NCBI GenBank assembly: GCA_029262055.1
Contig: JAJDAD010000092.1
Coordinates: forward strand, 62,001-126,000
Direction: 5' to 3'
DNA from: Candidatus Zhuqueibacterota bacterium
GTDB taxonomy: Bacteria > Zhuqueibacterota > Zhuqueibacteria > Oceanimicrobiales > Oceanimicrobiaceae
DNA: 64,000 nucleotides
Part shown: positions 26,283 through 36,435 of the stretch, in pieces
Layout: every line of letters starts with the position of its first letter
Numbering within the stretch: the first letter of the stretch is position 1
Translations under genes and position numbers: made by a program
The notes under the pieces: model-generated
The model's input: only the letters and a program-made list of their open reading frames with translations
The model's database searches: none
Told to the model about the DNA's origin: nothing

Positions 26283-29200
26283 CTATTTCTGCAACAAGAC
26301 TTTGCGCGTCAGGACTGTGTTGCCGACTTTCATTCTTACGAAGTATATGCCTGAGCCAACCGGCCGGCCATCTGCATCATCACCTTGCCAGCGCACGCTC
26401 TTAAAGCCGGGCGACTGTACTTCGGCCACCAGTGTCTTGATGTGTTGTGCCAGCAGATTGTAGATCGAGATCCGCACTTCCGCGGCCTCGGGCAACTCGT
26501 ACTTAATCGTCGTTCCCGCATTGAAGGGGTTTGGATAGTTGGCCGCGAGAGCGATCTGGCCGGGAAGCAGAACAGTTGGTGTTTCGGACAGCATCAACTG
26601 ATGTTCCTGGCTTGCGTGGTTGGCAGCGGCAAGGATGCTGCTCGTTGAGGAGAATTCTACGGTTAGTTTTGGTGCACGCGAACCTTCTTTGGTCTCGTAT
26701 TTGACCTGATCGCGTGAGGCGCTGCGCAGCGCAAAGCTGTAAATACCGTCACCGGCAAGTGCATTTGTCACGTCCAATTCCGCGAACGAGTTTATGGTGA
26801 CATTGTCGGCGGCAGAGAAGGCCGTGCCCGTAATCTGCGGCGCGTTGCCGGCTGTCAGAGTTTCTTCTGTCCAGGCCGTCGGGCTTGCTTGCAGTTCATT
26901 CGCCACCGGGAAAATGGCTCCGCCGTCGACGCTACCGGCCAGGACATACAATGTCACGACCGCTTTGCTGACCGCGGCCGTGGTACCCTGCACATCAAAT
27001 TTCAGGTAAGTCAAGAACCGGTCCCCTTCTACTTTAGTGGAGCTCTTGGAGCCGTAGTTCCTGCCGGGGGAAGTCAGTTTGATTTGGGCATCGTCGCTGG
27101 GCGTGAACGTGAGCTCTCCGGTGCCGCCGTCCGAGCTGACTTCGACCGTCACCTCAGCCTGATTGGACACAGCACCGCTGTCATCCATAACTGTGTAAAG
27201 AAATGAATCCTGGCCGCTAAACCCGCCGTCCGGAACATAAGTCACCAATCCGGAAAAAGGATTTACGGCGGTACTGCCGTTCGCCGGTGCCGTTGTGATT
27301 TCGACGGTTTTGGGATCGAGACTGCCATCCACGTCAGTGTCATTGGCCAGCGGGTTTATGATGACCGACAAACCGGGCCGCGTGTTTGCCTGATCATCTC
27401 GTGCGATGGGCGGCGTGTTGACGCCTCCCGGCGTTACTATTGTTTCGATGACCAGCTGCGGCGCCTGACTCCCTTCGCGGGAGCTGTACCTGGCGCTGTT
27501 CGATGAGTTGCTCACCAGTCCAAAACTCACAATGCCGTTGCCGTTGACAGCTTTCGCTACGTCGAACTCGGCCCACGCGCCGATGGACAAATCAGATACG
27601 GAGCTGAGAGCACTGTCGGTAATGGGCGGCGCATTTTGCCAGGTAAGCCCCAGTTCTTCCCACGGACCGGATGAGTCCACGTAGTTGTTGGAGACGCTGG
27701 ACAGCGTGCCGCCGTCGTTGCTGGCGTCCGTGACAAACAGCCGCAAAACCGCGCTTCGCACTGCGCCCTGGAGCCCGGACACCTGGAATTTCAGATATGC
27801 ATTATATCGCGTCGTACTCCTGCGCAACCGCATGAAGTCACTATCGCCATAGTTGCTGCCCAACCTCGATGACTTGACGTGGGTGTCCCCGACCGGAGTG
27901 AAGGTAAACACCTGCACCTCGTCTGATTGTTCGACAAAAACTCCGGTCACGGCTTTGTTGCCGTCCATGGTTATTTCGGCTGCTGCCGCTGAGCCGGTCA
28001 CATCGCCCGTCCAGCGCTCGAAACGCCAGCCATTGTCCGCGCTCGCGGTGATCGTCACCCTGGTGCCTGCATCGTAAGTCCCGCCTGCGGGTTCCAGCAC
28101 CACTGTTCCTGCACCCTGAGTTGAGACATTCAAAGTGAATTGTCTGGCCGTGACTTCAGTGAACGTGGCGCCGATTTGTTTGTCACTGTCCATTGTCAGG
28201 CTGACCGGATTGACTGTGCCGGACAGGTCACCTGACCAGGCATCAAACCGCCAGCCGCTTGCGGGGACAGCGGTCAACTCGACCACAGTGCCCGCATCGT
28301 AAGGGCCGTTTTCAGGCGTGACCTGCAGTGCACCTTGCCCCTGCACCGTGGTCGCAAGCGCATATTGTGGAACAACGGTTTCTACAAAAACAGCCGTGAC
28401 CTTTTTGTTTGAGTCCATTCGAAGCGTTGTAGGGTTTTGGGCACCGGTCAAGTTACCTTGCCATTCCTGGAAACGCCAGCCCGCAGCCGCGCTCGCGGAA
28501 AGGGTTACAACCGCACTCTGATCATAAGTACCGCCCGCCGGCGAGGCAGAGACCGTGCCCTGGCCGGCTGTGGCAATCTCCAGGGAGAATTGCACGGGCG
28601 GCTCACCGGTTGTTTCGATAATAAGCTCCGGTACAAAATCACCCTCCTTTGAATGATATTGCACCTGGTCCGGTGAATTTGTGCTGAGTGCAAAACTGTA
28701 TTTGCCGCTAGCTGATATGGCCTGCGTAACGTCAAATTCTACCACGTCGCCAATGCCCACTGCACTGAGATTGCTCAGGATGGGGCCGGCAATCGGGGGA
28801 GCATTGCCATGTGTCAAACCCGCCTCGGTCCATTCGTTGTTGCTGTCAAGGAAGTTGTTTGAAACCAGGTAAATCGAGCCGCCGCTGTTGCTCGGATTCT
28901 CTACTTGCATCCGCAATTTTGCCGAGGCCACTCTTCCGGAAAGATTGGTGACGTCAAATTTTAGAAAACTGTTGAATTTCCCCTGCTCTATTTTGAGGGT
29001 CGATTTGCTGCCGTAGTTCCGTCCGGGCGAGCTGATTTTGACCCGGGCGTCGTCCGTCGGATGGAAAGTGAGTTGTGCGCCGCCGGTCGTGTTAACCGTG
29101 AAAACGTCCCGGCTAACCGCAGAGCCGCCACTGTTGGCAACGGTAATCAAACCTGTCGTGGCTGCCGCCGGAACCGTGGCTGTTATTTCGGAATCGGACA

Positions 29201-31907
29201 GGATAGCAAAACCGGCGTCGGTGCCATTGAACCGAACCTGGGACGCAGAAGAAAAACCTGTGCCCGAGATCGTAACGCCAGTCCCGGCAAATCCGCTTGT
29301 CGGCACGAAAGAGGTGATTTGCGGCCCGGCTTCCTGCCCGCTGCTGATAGAGAACTGCGCGTCGCTCATATCCGACAAGCTGCCGCCAGTGACTCGAATC
29401 AGGTTTTGCTCTGAAGGAAGGTCGGGCACCGTCCATTGGAATGATCCCTGATTTGGCGTGTCGGGCACAATGGTGCGCCAGGAACCGCCACCGTCACCGG
29501 AGTGGTCAATGCTGACACTGGAAAAATCCGCGCTCGCCGTCCAGGAAATCCTCTGACTGCTGCCTGCCTGCCAGACCTCGCCGCCGTTCGGGGCCGTGAC
29601 ACGGACAAAGCTTGGCTGCACGCCGGTTAGAATCTGCACATCGTAATTGTCGGTCACCGTTTGTTCAAACCCGGTAGGGCCGATTTTGTACTGCTTGGGC
29701 GCAAGCGTGAACGTGATACTGTTGCCGGACTTGCCGGTTAGAGGTTGCTGAGCACCGTCGATGAGGACACCGGTGATTCCCGGGAATTGCAGCGTGATGC
29801 GCGTGCTGCCGTTTTCACCGAGATTCTTGCCAAGGCGCAGGGTCCCGGCCGTGCCTTTGAAGGCAGCCACCAGCGCTTTGTCCGAAGAAAGCCCGACCGT
29901 ACCGTCAAATTCGAAATTTCTGGCGCCGGCCGCCAGGTACTCAAACTCACCCGGGTTGTCTTTAAAATAACACAGCTTTGCATCGGTGCTAACGGAGCGG
30001 TAGGTGTAGCTCTGGCCGTCTTTGTTATAGAGCGTGTATTCGTCCCCATCAACCCGAATGCCACTGCGCCCGCCATCATAGATTTTCTCGAAATCCGGAT
30101 CCGGCTCATTCTTCTTCCTGGGATAAAGCAGCGCAAAAAAGGTGGCATCCTGCCTTCGGCCAATGGATGAGACCCGAAGCAGATCCACCATCTCATCAAA
30201 AAAGGCCGATGGCCGGTCTTTGTTTATCGAGCTCCCGATTTTCCGCGGTTCCACAAATACCAACGGCAGGGAAGCATTGCCATTCGCCGGCTTTACGGTA
30301 AATTGGTCATCATTCTTCGAAGTGATGAAATGGTGCCTGTCCGTGCCGAGGAGGAACTGGTAGCTGTGGTTGAGGTCGTCGCTGACCTCATCAACAATGA
30401 TGAAGTACTTGTGTTTCTTGTAGAGGACGTAGCGAAAATAGTGGTCCAGGTTCTCGTACGCATCGGTTGCATCACCCAACATGAATCCCAGATGTTCGGT
30501 ATCGAGGAAATCCATGTTTGCGTTTGTGGTCTTCACCCGTTTGCCGCGATCTCCTTTTTGGCCGGTGCCGTCCACCAGCAACGTGTTGTGGCCATAGGTA
30601 ATGCGCAAACCCGCATCCGGTCCGATGTCCGGTTTTGCGCCGTCCTCTGCTGCGAGGTAGTCGTTGTTGTAAAAAAGCACAAAACCATTCGCGTCGGGGT
30701 GGTTGTGTCCGTCCCGCGGCAATCCCTTGATCCTGCGGGCATGACCGCCCGGCGAGCCACAGCGCATAAAGAACAGCAAGTCATCCTTGCTCCAGCCGCT
30801 GCGGAACATGCCAGCTTCCATGTTGGGCCAGTAAGCGCTAAGCGGGAGTTCCTGATATGGTTTCGGGGTGACGCCGGTGTCATCATATAAAATGAAAGCA
30901 GCCGCATCTTCATTGTCGAAACGATAACCGGTTTCGAGCAGGTGGTCCATGAAATCCAGTGCATAGCCGTCTTTGTACTCCGAAGCAACCAGAGACAGAA
31001 GTCCCATGCCTGCAAAAGGCCCCTTCCTGTCGGTGCCGATCTGCGGACTGTCTCCCCAGGAAACCACGCTCAAATCCTGGTGCTGCGTATCCAGGAAAAT
31101 CCTGGGCATAGCGGTGTTCTTGAAAAACTCGCTGCCGGGGTATTCTTTTCCCAGGTGAAACCAGTCATTCTGGCGTTCATTGAAGCGCAGTGCGGTCATA
31201 AACAGGACCACGTGGTTGTACTTGCGCCAGTAACCGGGACCTTGCGGACTGAAGCCGTCGGTGCCGTGTGCCCACAGGACGCTTCCCGGTCCTTCTTTGA
31301 AATTGTTCTTGGCCTTGCCGAGCAGAGTCTTGGCAAATCCGCCTTCGCCGCTAAAGGCCAAACCAACCAGGCCCTCGGCGGCGGATGGCGTCCAGTTATG
31401 GTTGGAAAGCGGGTTGGGGTTTACAACGTTCGCGGCATTGTTCTGCACGGACGTCTTGATTTTTTTGCGCTCTGTGTCGGAGAACTGATCGTGCAGTACA
31501 TCCCACGCGAACGCGAAGCCAATTCCGATGTGGGCGATAGCGAGCTGTTCACCCCAGTTGCTTGCGTCCGCGAGCGCGGCAGCGATTTCTCTGGCTTTGC
31601 TGACATACTGTTTTTCTCGGGTGATGATGTAGGCGATGGAGAGATCGACCAGGGCGTCGCCATAATCGCGCCCGATGTCCTGGTTGAAGGGTGTTTCAAC
31701 CACCAGTTTCATACTCGCACCAACCCGGTCGCGTTTGAACTTCAGCCACATTGTGTTGAGACGCGGATTGCTGTTGGCGCGCTCACGGATGGCTTCCATA
31801 CCGGATTTGTCGAAGAAAAGGTGGGGGTGAGATTGTGCCTGGGCGGAAACAGACGAGAAAAGGACTATGGCACAACCTAGTCCGAGCATTAGCCGGAGAT
31901 TTTGCAT
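26283..31907 (-). CDS. Giant secreted heparinase II/III-type polysaccharide lyase, multidomain
   Basis: 1874 residues from ATG 31907 (GGGAGG ten bases upstream), with a signal peptide ending at AQA. The catalytic part, about 20-720, is an alpha-barrel (DUF4962-like) plus heparinase II/III domain with GHNHPDANGF and YGHNTLLVDG; His and Tyr residues there are the likely active site. Then an Ig-like domain, an IPT/TIG domain, three DNRLRE domains (about 950-1100, 1336-1493, 1600-1755), three GWxFxxWxG repeats between the first two, a cadherin-like domain (about 1496-1600), and a terminal YPNPFN sorting domain. It probably degrades an acidic polysaccharide at the cell surface. It lacks a partner lyase or transporter nearby. 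Confidence 0.85.
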   Translation of the reverse strand: MQNLRLMLGLGCAIVLFSSVSAQAQSHPHLFFDKSGMEAIRERANSNPRLNTMWLKFKRDRVGASMKLVVETPFNQDIGRDYGDALVDLSIAYIITREKQYVSKAREIAAALADASNWGEQLAIAHIGIGFAFAWDVLHDQFSDTERKKIKTSVQNNAANVVNPNPLSNHNWTPSAAEGLVGLAFSGEGGFAKTLLGKAKNNFKEGPGSVLWAHGTDGFSPQGPGYWRKYNHVVLFMTALRFNERQNDWFHLGKEYPGSEFFKNTAMPRIFLDTQHQDLSVVSWGDSPQIGTDRKGPFAGMGLLSLVASEYKDGYALDFMDHLLETGYRFDNEDAAAFILYDDTGVTPKPYQELPLSAYWPNMEAGMFRSGWSKDDLLFFMRCGSPGGHARRIKGLPRDGHNHPDANGFVLFYNNDYLAAEDGAKPDIGPDAGLRITYGHNTLLVDGTGQKGDRGKRVKTTNANMDFLDTEHLGFMLGDATDAYENLDHYFRYVLYKKHKYFIIVDEVSDDLNHSYQFLLGTDRHHFITSKNDDQFTVKPANGNASLPLVFVEPRKIGSSINKDRPSAFFDEMVDLLRVSSIGRRQDATFFALLYPRKKNEPDPDFEKIYDGGRSGIRVDGDEYTLYNKDGQSYTYRSVSTDAKLCYFKDNPGEFEYLAAGARNFEFDGTVGLSSDKALVAAFKGTAGTLRLGKNLGENGSTRITLQFPGITGVLIDGAQQPLTGKSGNSITFTLAPKQYKIGPTGFEQTVTDNYDVQILTGVQPSFVRVTAPNGGEVWQAGSSQRISWTASADFSSVSIDHSGDGGGSWRTIVPDTPNQGSFQWTVPDLPSEQNLIRVTGGSLSDMSDAQFSISSGQEAGPQITSFVPTSGFAGTGVTISGTGFSSASQVRFNGTDAGFAILSDSEITATVPAAATTGLITVANSGGSAVSRDVFTVNTTGGAQLTFHPTDDARVKISSPGRNYGSKSTLKIEQGKFNSFLKFDVTNLSGRVASAKLRMQVENPSNSGGSIYLVSNNFLDSNNEWTEAGLTHGNAPPIAGPILSNLSAVGIGDVVEFDVTQAISASGKYSFALSTNSPDQVQYHSKEGDFVPELIIETTGEPPVQFSLEIATAGQGTVSASPAGGTYDQSAVVTLSASAAAGWRFQEWQGNLTGAQNPTTLRMDSNKKVTAVFVETVVPQYALATTVQGQGALQVTPENGPYDAGTVVELTAVPASGWRFDAWSGDLSGTVNPVSLTMDSDKQIGATFTEVTARQFTLNVSTQGAGTVVLEPAGGTYDAGTRVTITASADNGWRFERWTGDVTGSAAAAEITMDGNKAVTGVFVEQSDEVQVFTFTPVGDTHVKSSRLGSNYGDSDFMRLRRSTTRYNAYLKFQVSGLQGAVRSAVLRLFVTDASNDGGTLSSVSNNYVDSSGPWEELGLTWQNAPPITDSALSSVSDLSIGAWAEFDVAKAVNGNGIVSFGLVSNSSNSARYSSREGSQAPQLVIETIVTPGGVNTPPIARDDQANTRPGLSVIINPLANDTDVDGSLDPKTVEITTAPANGSTAVNPFSGLVTYVPDGGFSGQDSFLYTVMDDSGAVSNQAEVTVEVSSDGGTGELTFTPSDDAQIKLTSPGRNYGSKSSTKVEGDRFLTYLKFDVQGTTAAVSKAVVTLYVLAGSVDGGAIFPVANELQASPTAWTEETLTAGNAPQITGTAFSAADNVTINSFAELDVTNALAGDGIYSFALRSASRDQVKYETKEGSRAPKLTVEFSSTSSILAAANHASQEHQLMLSETPTVLLPGQIALAANYPNPFNAGTTIKYELPEAAEVRISIYNLLAQHIKTLVAEVQSPGFKSVRWQGDDADGRPVGSGIYFVRMKVGNTVLTRKVLLQK

Positions 31908-32381
31908 GCGCGGTACGCCTCCCTTGATGTACGTGCTTGCTGCGGTTCCCGGGCGGTGAACGGAACTTGACCTACCCGACGTCACCACTTCCACTTTAGA
32001 TGTACCGAATATTTCTTCTCTTGCAGAAGAAACAGAATATAAACCGTAATGCGCTGCGTGTCAAGCGCCTCGATAATTGTGTCTGAAAAAAAACAGGAAG
32101 GTAAAGGACGGCTCATTTTTTTCTCGTCATGACGAAACTTATCTTGCTAAGTTCGGTTAAATTTCCTTACTTTAGTCGCGCGGGCGTGTTCAGGCACGCC
32201 GTAAATCCTGCCTTTTTCACTGTGGAGACCATTTTTGGCGAGAATTGTTACTGTCTAATTAGCTTATCCGGGTGCACACAGGCAAGAGGCATACTTACTG
32301 CTTTGTCTAAGCTTGCCGGCATCCTTCCGAACAACCAGTTAACAATCATTGGCACGAATCGCCAGGAAAGTTTCAGCGAGT
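31908..32381. other. Divergent intergenic region, lyase and repeat lipoprotein
   Basis: 474 bases between two divergent starts. It holds a near-consensus promoter on the minus strand (32036-32064), which gives the lyase a leader of about 120 bases, and a GGCGTG/CACGCC hairpin near 32186-32203. I cannot identify a plus-strand promoter with confidence. Confidence 0.6.
32036..32064 (-). promoter_or_regulatory. Strong sigma70 promoter of the lyase gene
   Basis: On the minus strand TTGACA (32064-32059), a 17-base spacer, then TATATT (32041-32036). This is one base from consensus. Transcription would start near 32029. Confidence 0.75.
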
Positions 32382-33911
32382 ATGGTCTTCACTCTCCGGT
32401 CGTTGCGTCTTTGTTTTATTCCATTCCTGCTCAGTGGTAACATCTTCATTTGGAATTGCTCTGAGAATCCGGTGGACACTTCGGAAACGGGAACAAACCC
32501 ATCAGTTTCATCCGTAACCGTTCCAGCAGTCATCTTAAATCTGTCCTCCGAAAGTTACGTTATTTCGGCAAAAGTCAGCGATCCGCAAGGCGGTTCGGAT
32601 TTGGCTCAGGTAAGCTACGAGGTCTTTAAATCCGGAGAGAGCGCAGGCTTGATTTCAGGGAATCTGGCCGATACCGGGGAGGACGGGGATCTATTGCCGG
32701 GCGATGATGTGTATTCCGCGCTTCTGCCGGGAGATTTTGCCCAAAACGCCATCGGTCAGTTCAGGCTGGTCGTCACTGTTGTTGACAACGCGGGAAACAA
32801 TAGCACCTCAGAAGCCACTTTTGAGGTCAAGAGCGGCGCGGAAGGTTCTGCACCGGTCATTTCAAGCACGAATATTCCGAGCACGCTACCTGTTGACTCC
32901 ACGTTCATTTTTGTGGTAAACGCACAGGTTGCGTCCCCGGGTGGCCCGGCGCGTATCGCGCTTGTGACGTTGCAGTTTTTTCCGCCTACCTTTGCGATCC
33001 CTGCTTTCGTTGACACGTTGGTGGACAATGGCGCAGCGCCCGACAATGCAGCGGGCGACGGAGTTTTTTCGACAGTTTTGAGTTCGGATGTGTTCACCGA
33101 GTTTAGTGACTATTTTGTCAAAATAGTCGCCGAGGATGTTGCCGGGAACGTCAGCGCACCGGCTCTGAACAGAATCCGGGGCCGCAAGCAGTTTGGCAAA
33201 GCACCGGAAGTGAGTCGTGTTGTCTTGCCCAGAATGGTAAATGGCGTGGAGACCGGCGAGGTTCTGGTGACAGCGGACGTTACCGACCCGGAGGGCTTAT
33301 CTGATATCGATACCGTGCGCTTCACGGTCAGGTTGCCCGGCAACCAGGATGCCGGCTTTGACCCGCAATTGATGTTCGATGACGGCTCCAACGGCGATGT
33401 CACCGCGAATGATGGAACCTTTAGCAGGATCCTGCCAGTTCCCCGGTCAGGAAGTGATTTGCTGGACTACCAGCTCTCATTTCAAGCGAAGGATATCAAC
33501 GGCCTGACCAGTGTGCCGGTCACCAGTCGTCTTGTGGTTGCGTTTGATAACAAACCGTTTATTTCGAACCTGGTTGCCCAGAGCCGGGTGGTCATTAACC
33601 CCAATCGGGACACCCTGATTCCCCTGACTCTGGACGTACGCGATCCTCAGGGCCTGGCAGATATCGTTTTGGTGCAGTTCGCGAGTGTTCTGCCAAATGG
33701 CGACGACGCGCAAAACAGCCCGATCCGAATGTTTGACGATGGTGACCTGGAAAACGGGGACGAGGTCGCCGGCGACGGAATCTTCACGCGTGTGGTCAAG
33801 CTGCCTCCAACCGGCGTACAGCTTGGCGATTTCACATGGACTTTTGAAGCGCGCGATGCGTCCGGCCAGATCAGCAACCAAATTGTTCATATCCTAACTG
33901 TCGCAAGATAA
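32382..33911 (+). CDS. Surface lipoprotein with four repeated Asp-rich domains
   Basis: 509 residues from ATG 32382; TTG 32349 would lengthen it by 11. The hydrophobic signal ends in IFIWNC, a non-standard lipobox. Four repeated domains follow, each ending in a variant of 'DDG...GDxxAGDGIFTRVV' (DTGEDGDLLPGDD, DNGAAPDNAAGDG, DDGSNGDVTANDG, DDGDLENGDEVAGDG), the pattern of choice-of-anchor X domains and probable Ca sites. It begins an operon with the propeller protein and two PorV/PorQ proteins, so a role at the outer surface is likely. Confidence 0.78.
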   Translation: MVFTLRSLRLCFIPFLLSGNIFIWNCSENPVDTSETGTNPSVSSVTVPAVILNLSSESYVISAKVSDPQGGSDLAQVSYEVFKSGESAGLISGNLADTGEDGDLLPGDDVYSALLPGDFAQNAIGQFRLVVTVVDNAGNNSTSEATFEVKSGAEGSAPVISSTNIPSTLPVDSTFIFVVNAQVASPGGPARIALVTLQFFPPTFAIPAFVDTLVDNGAAPDNAAGDGVFSTVLSSDVFTEFSDYFVKIVAEDVAGNVSAPALNRIRGRKQFGKAPEVSRVVLPRMVNGVETGEVLVTADVTDPEGLSDIDTVRFTVRLPGNQDAGFDPQLMFDDGSNGDVTANDGTFSRILPVPRSGSDLLDYQLSFQAKDINGLTSVPVTSRLVVAFDNKPFISNLVAQSRVVINPNRDTLIPLTLDVRDPQGLADIVLVQFASVLPNGDDAQNSPIRMFDDGDLENGDEVAGDGIFTRVVKLPPTGVQLGDFTWTFEARDASGQISNQIVHILTVAR

Positions 33912-33921
33912 TCAAACTGCA

Positions 33922-35385
33922 ATGAAGAATCTGTTTTCAATAGTGTTGTTTTTGTACATGGTTTACCCCGGGGTGATAGCTCTACAAGCTCAGACACGAA
34001 TTCTCAACTCGTTTCGGGTCGACGCTCAGCCTGCTGAGCCTGTGCTGAGACTGACCAGCAGTACGGTTACAGATTTGGCGGCAGCCAGTTCCGGACTTTG
34101 GCTGGGCACGGGACGTGGTTTAAGCAGGACCGCGGACAACGGGTTGAGTTTTCAGAGCTTCAGCCGTGAGCAGGGCATCGGACAAGGCGGCGTCTCGGCG
34201 CTCGCCGTGTCAGATGAGATTATCTGGGTCGCCACCGGCTTTGATTCTTCTACTGCCCTTGGGCCACAACAAACAGGGGGCGGACTGGCCTACTCAACAG
34301 ATAGTGGACAAAGTTGGGAGTGGGTCCCGCAGCCGGGCGAAATTCCGATTCTGAACATCACTTTTGACATCGCCTTGCGGGGTGAAGAGGTCTGGATTAC
34401 CAGTTTTGCCGGCGGTCTGCGCAAGTCGACAGACCTCGGTGTGACCTGGCAAATTATCCCGCCTGACACACTGATTTTTGATCCACCCACGAATCGCAAC
34501 CACCGCGCCTTTTCAGTCATAAACGCGGACGGCACGCTTTGGGTCGGCACTGCGGGCGGAATCAACCGCTCCGTGGACGGCGGCGAGACCTGGACAAACT
34601 TCAACCACCAAAATCAGCCAGAGCCGATTTCGGGCAACTTTGTTATCGCCATTGCGCAGCAGAAATACCAGGACCGCGAAATAATCTGGAGCGCCGGACG
34701 GACCACCACCATCGAGTCCGGGGATTCAACGGAATTTCAGTCAGTGTTCTACACGGAGGATCAGGGTTTTTCCTGGAAAACGACTTTGGAAGGGGAAACG
34801 ATTTGGAACATCGCTTCTAACCAGGATCTGGTGTACGTCGCCTCCGATAACGGCCTTTGGATCAGCAATGATTTTGGCGCAACCTGGCTTCTCTTTCCGG
34901 CTATTGAAAACGCAACCGGAACTCAGAGAGTGCTGTCTGACAATGTGTTTTCGGTAGCTCCGTTAAGCGACGGCCGTCTCTGGGTCGGTAGCGGCGACGG
35001 TGTGGCAAGTACCGTGAATCGCGGGCAAACCTGGGAGGTCTTTCAAGCCTTTTCGCCTGCTGGTGTCGAAGGTGAGTCCAGGACTTATGCTTACCCAAAC
35101 CCGTTTTCTCCCAACGTTCACAATCGGCTCGGCGGAGACGGCCATGTCCGTTTTCAATACAATACCATCACGGCTACCACGGCCACGCTGAAGATTTATG
35201 ACTTTGCCATGGAGCACGTCGTCACGGTATCGGAAGGGGTCGCAAGACCGGCAAACGGGGATTTCTATGAAACCTGGAACGGCAGAGACGCCGACGGCCG
35301 GGACGTGGCGAACGGTGTCTATTTTTATCGCCTTGACCTTGACGGCGATGGCTCGTTTTGGGGAAAACTGATAGTTCTAAAGTAA
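33922..35385 (+). CDS. Secreted beta-propeller protein with FlgD-like sorting domain
   Basis: 487 residues with a signal peptide ending near LQAQT. About ten repeated blades carry the Asp-box-like S-x-DxGxxW pattern (STDSGQSWEW, STDLGVTWQI, SVDGGETWTN, TEDQGFSWKT, SNDFGATWLL), as in sortilin/YCF48-type propellers. The C-terminal 100 residues start YAYPNPFSPN and end GVYFYRLDLDGDG, a FlgD Ig-like domain used as a type IX-like secretion signal in related bacteria. It starts 10 bases after the lipoprotein and precedes the PorV pair. The ligand is unknown. Confidence 0.82.
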   Translation: MKNLFSIVLFLYMVYPGVIALQAQTRILNSFRVDAQPAEPVLRLTSSTVTDLAAASSGLWLGTGRGLSRTADNGLSFQSFSREQGIGQGGVSALAVSDEIIWVATGFDSSTALGPQQTGGGLAYSTDSGQSWEWVPQPGEIPILNITFDIALRGEEVWITSFAGGLRKSTDLGVTWQIIPPDTLIFDPPTNRNHRAFSVINADGTLWVGTAGGINRSVDGGETWTNFNHQNQPEPISGNFVIAIAQQKYQDREIIWSAGRTTTIESGDSTEFQSVFYTEDQGFSWKTTLEGETIWNIASNQDLVYVASDNGLWISNDFGATWLLFPAIENATGTQRVLSDNVFSVAPLSDGRLWVGSGDGVASTVNRGQTWEVFQAFSPAGVEGESRTYAYPNPFSPNVHNRLGGDGHVRFQYNTITATTATLKIYDFAMEHVVTVSEGVARPANGDFYETWNGRDADGRDVANGVYFYRLDLDGDGSFWGKLIVLK

Positions 35386-35414
35386 ACGAACATGATAACG
35401 GGATTCGTTTGGTC

Positions 35415-36422
35415 GTGAAAAAAAGCAAATTACTCTTGTGTTTTGTCGTGCTTGGTTCTACGTGTCTTGTGTCTCCGCGGGATTCATTTGGTCAAGCCGG
35501 AACCGCCGGGGCATTTTCGAGAATCGGAGTCGGCGCCCGGGCGCGGGCAATGGGCGATGCGTACAGCGCGCTGGCAACCGGCGTCGAGGCGGGTTACTAC
35601 AACCCGGCAGGTCTACCGTCGCTTGATGGTCGTGAGGCAATGGCGTCTTACCGGGCGTTATCGCTGGATCGCCAATTTACCTTTGTCGGGGTTGCTTTTC
35701 CAATCAGGCCCAAAGTGGCGGGGACCTCGAACAAGGTCATAAACGGTGGGTTTTCACTGTCGTGGATCAGGGCAGGCGTCAGTGACATCGATGGCCGCAG
35801 CAGTGACGGCTCCCATGTCGACGACTTATCAAATTCGGAGAATGAATTCATTTTTGCGTTCGCTTTAAAACCGGCCAGCCGATTTTCTTTAGGCCTGGCG
35901 GTCAAAGTGGTTTGGAACCGGTTTCCCGACATCGGAATCGAAGACGAGACTATTTCGGCCAACGGCGTTGGTTTTGATTTGGGCGCACGCTTTGTGGCCA
36001 CAGAGTGGCTGACCGTCGGCGCCACGGTTAAGGACCTGAACGCACAATACCGATGGAATACCGAAGATCTATTTGAAGAGAATAATTCCACCACGGACGA
36101 TGCCTTTCCGAAAATAATACGTTATGGCATTGCGCTGCGTCCGCAGAGGTGGTCGAACCTGACCTTTTCATTCGATTATCAGCAGGTGTACCGTTCCAAA
36201 CTGTTCAAAAGCAAAATGGCCGATCGCTTTCACCTGGGTGGTGAGGGCGTCGTTGCCGAAAACATAATCGTTAGAGCCGGTGTGGACAACGGTTCGCTCG
36301 CCGTTGGCGGGGGATACGGTTTTCCGCTATTTGGCAAGACGTCGCAACTGAACTACGCCTTCACCGCCAGCAATGATCGACCCGAAAGCGAGCATGTTTT
36401 TACCTGGGTCTTTCAGTTTTAG
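35415..36422 (+). CDS. PorV/PorQ family outer-membrane protein (1)
   Basis: 335 residues if GTG 35415 is used; the start is uncertain, since upstream in-frame codons lack a ribosome site. A signal peptide is followed by the family N-terminus FSRIGVGARARAMGDAYSAL and YYNPAGLPSL, then repeating beta strands of a 14-stranded FadL-like barrel ending in VFQF. PorV-type proteins bind secreted cargo for attachment in type IX secretion; others in the family have unknown roles. It lies between the propeller gene and a second PorV gene. Confidence 0.85.
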   Translation: MKKSKLLLCFVVLGSTCLVSPRDSFGQAGTAGAFSRIGVGARARAMGDAYSALATGVEAGYYNPAGLPSLDGREAMASYRALSLDRQFTFVGVAFPIRPKVAGTSNKVINGGFSLSWIRAGVSDIDGRSSDGSHVDDLSNSENEFIFAFALKPASRFSLGLAVKVVWNRFPDIGIEDETISANGVGFDLGARFVATEWLTVGATVKDLNAQYRWNTEDLFEENNSTTDDAFPKIIRYGIALRPQRWSNLTFSFDYQQVYRSKLFKSKMADRFHLGGEGVVAENIIVRAGVDNGSLAVGGGYGFPLFGKTSQLNYAFTASNDRPESEHVFTWVFQF

Positions 36423-36435
36423 ACAGAGATAACCA

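Noticed and set aside
30942-31880. 312-codon open frame antisense to the lyase gene
   Set aside because: It is a shadow of the strongly coding minus-strand gene; no ribosome site and no recognisable domain.
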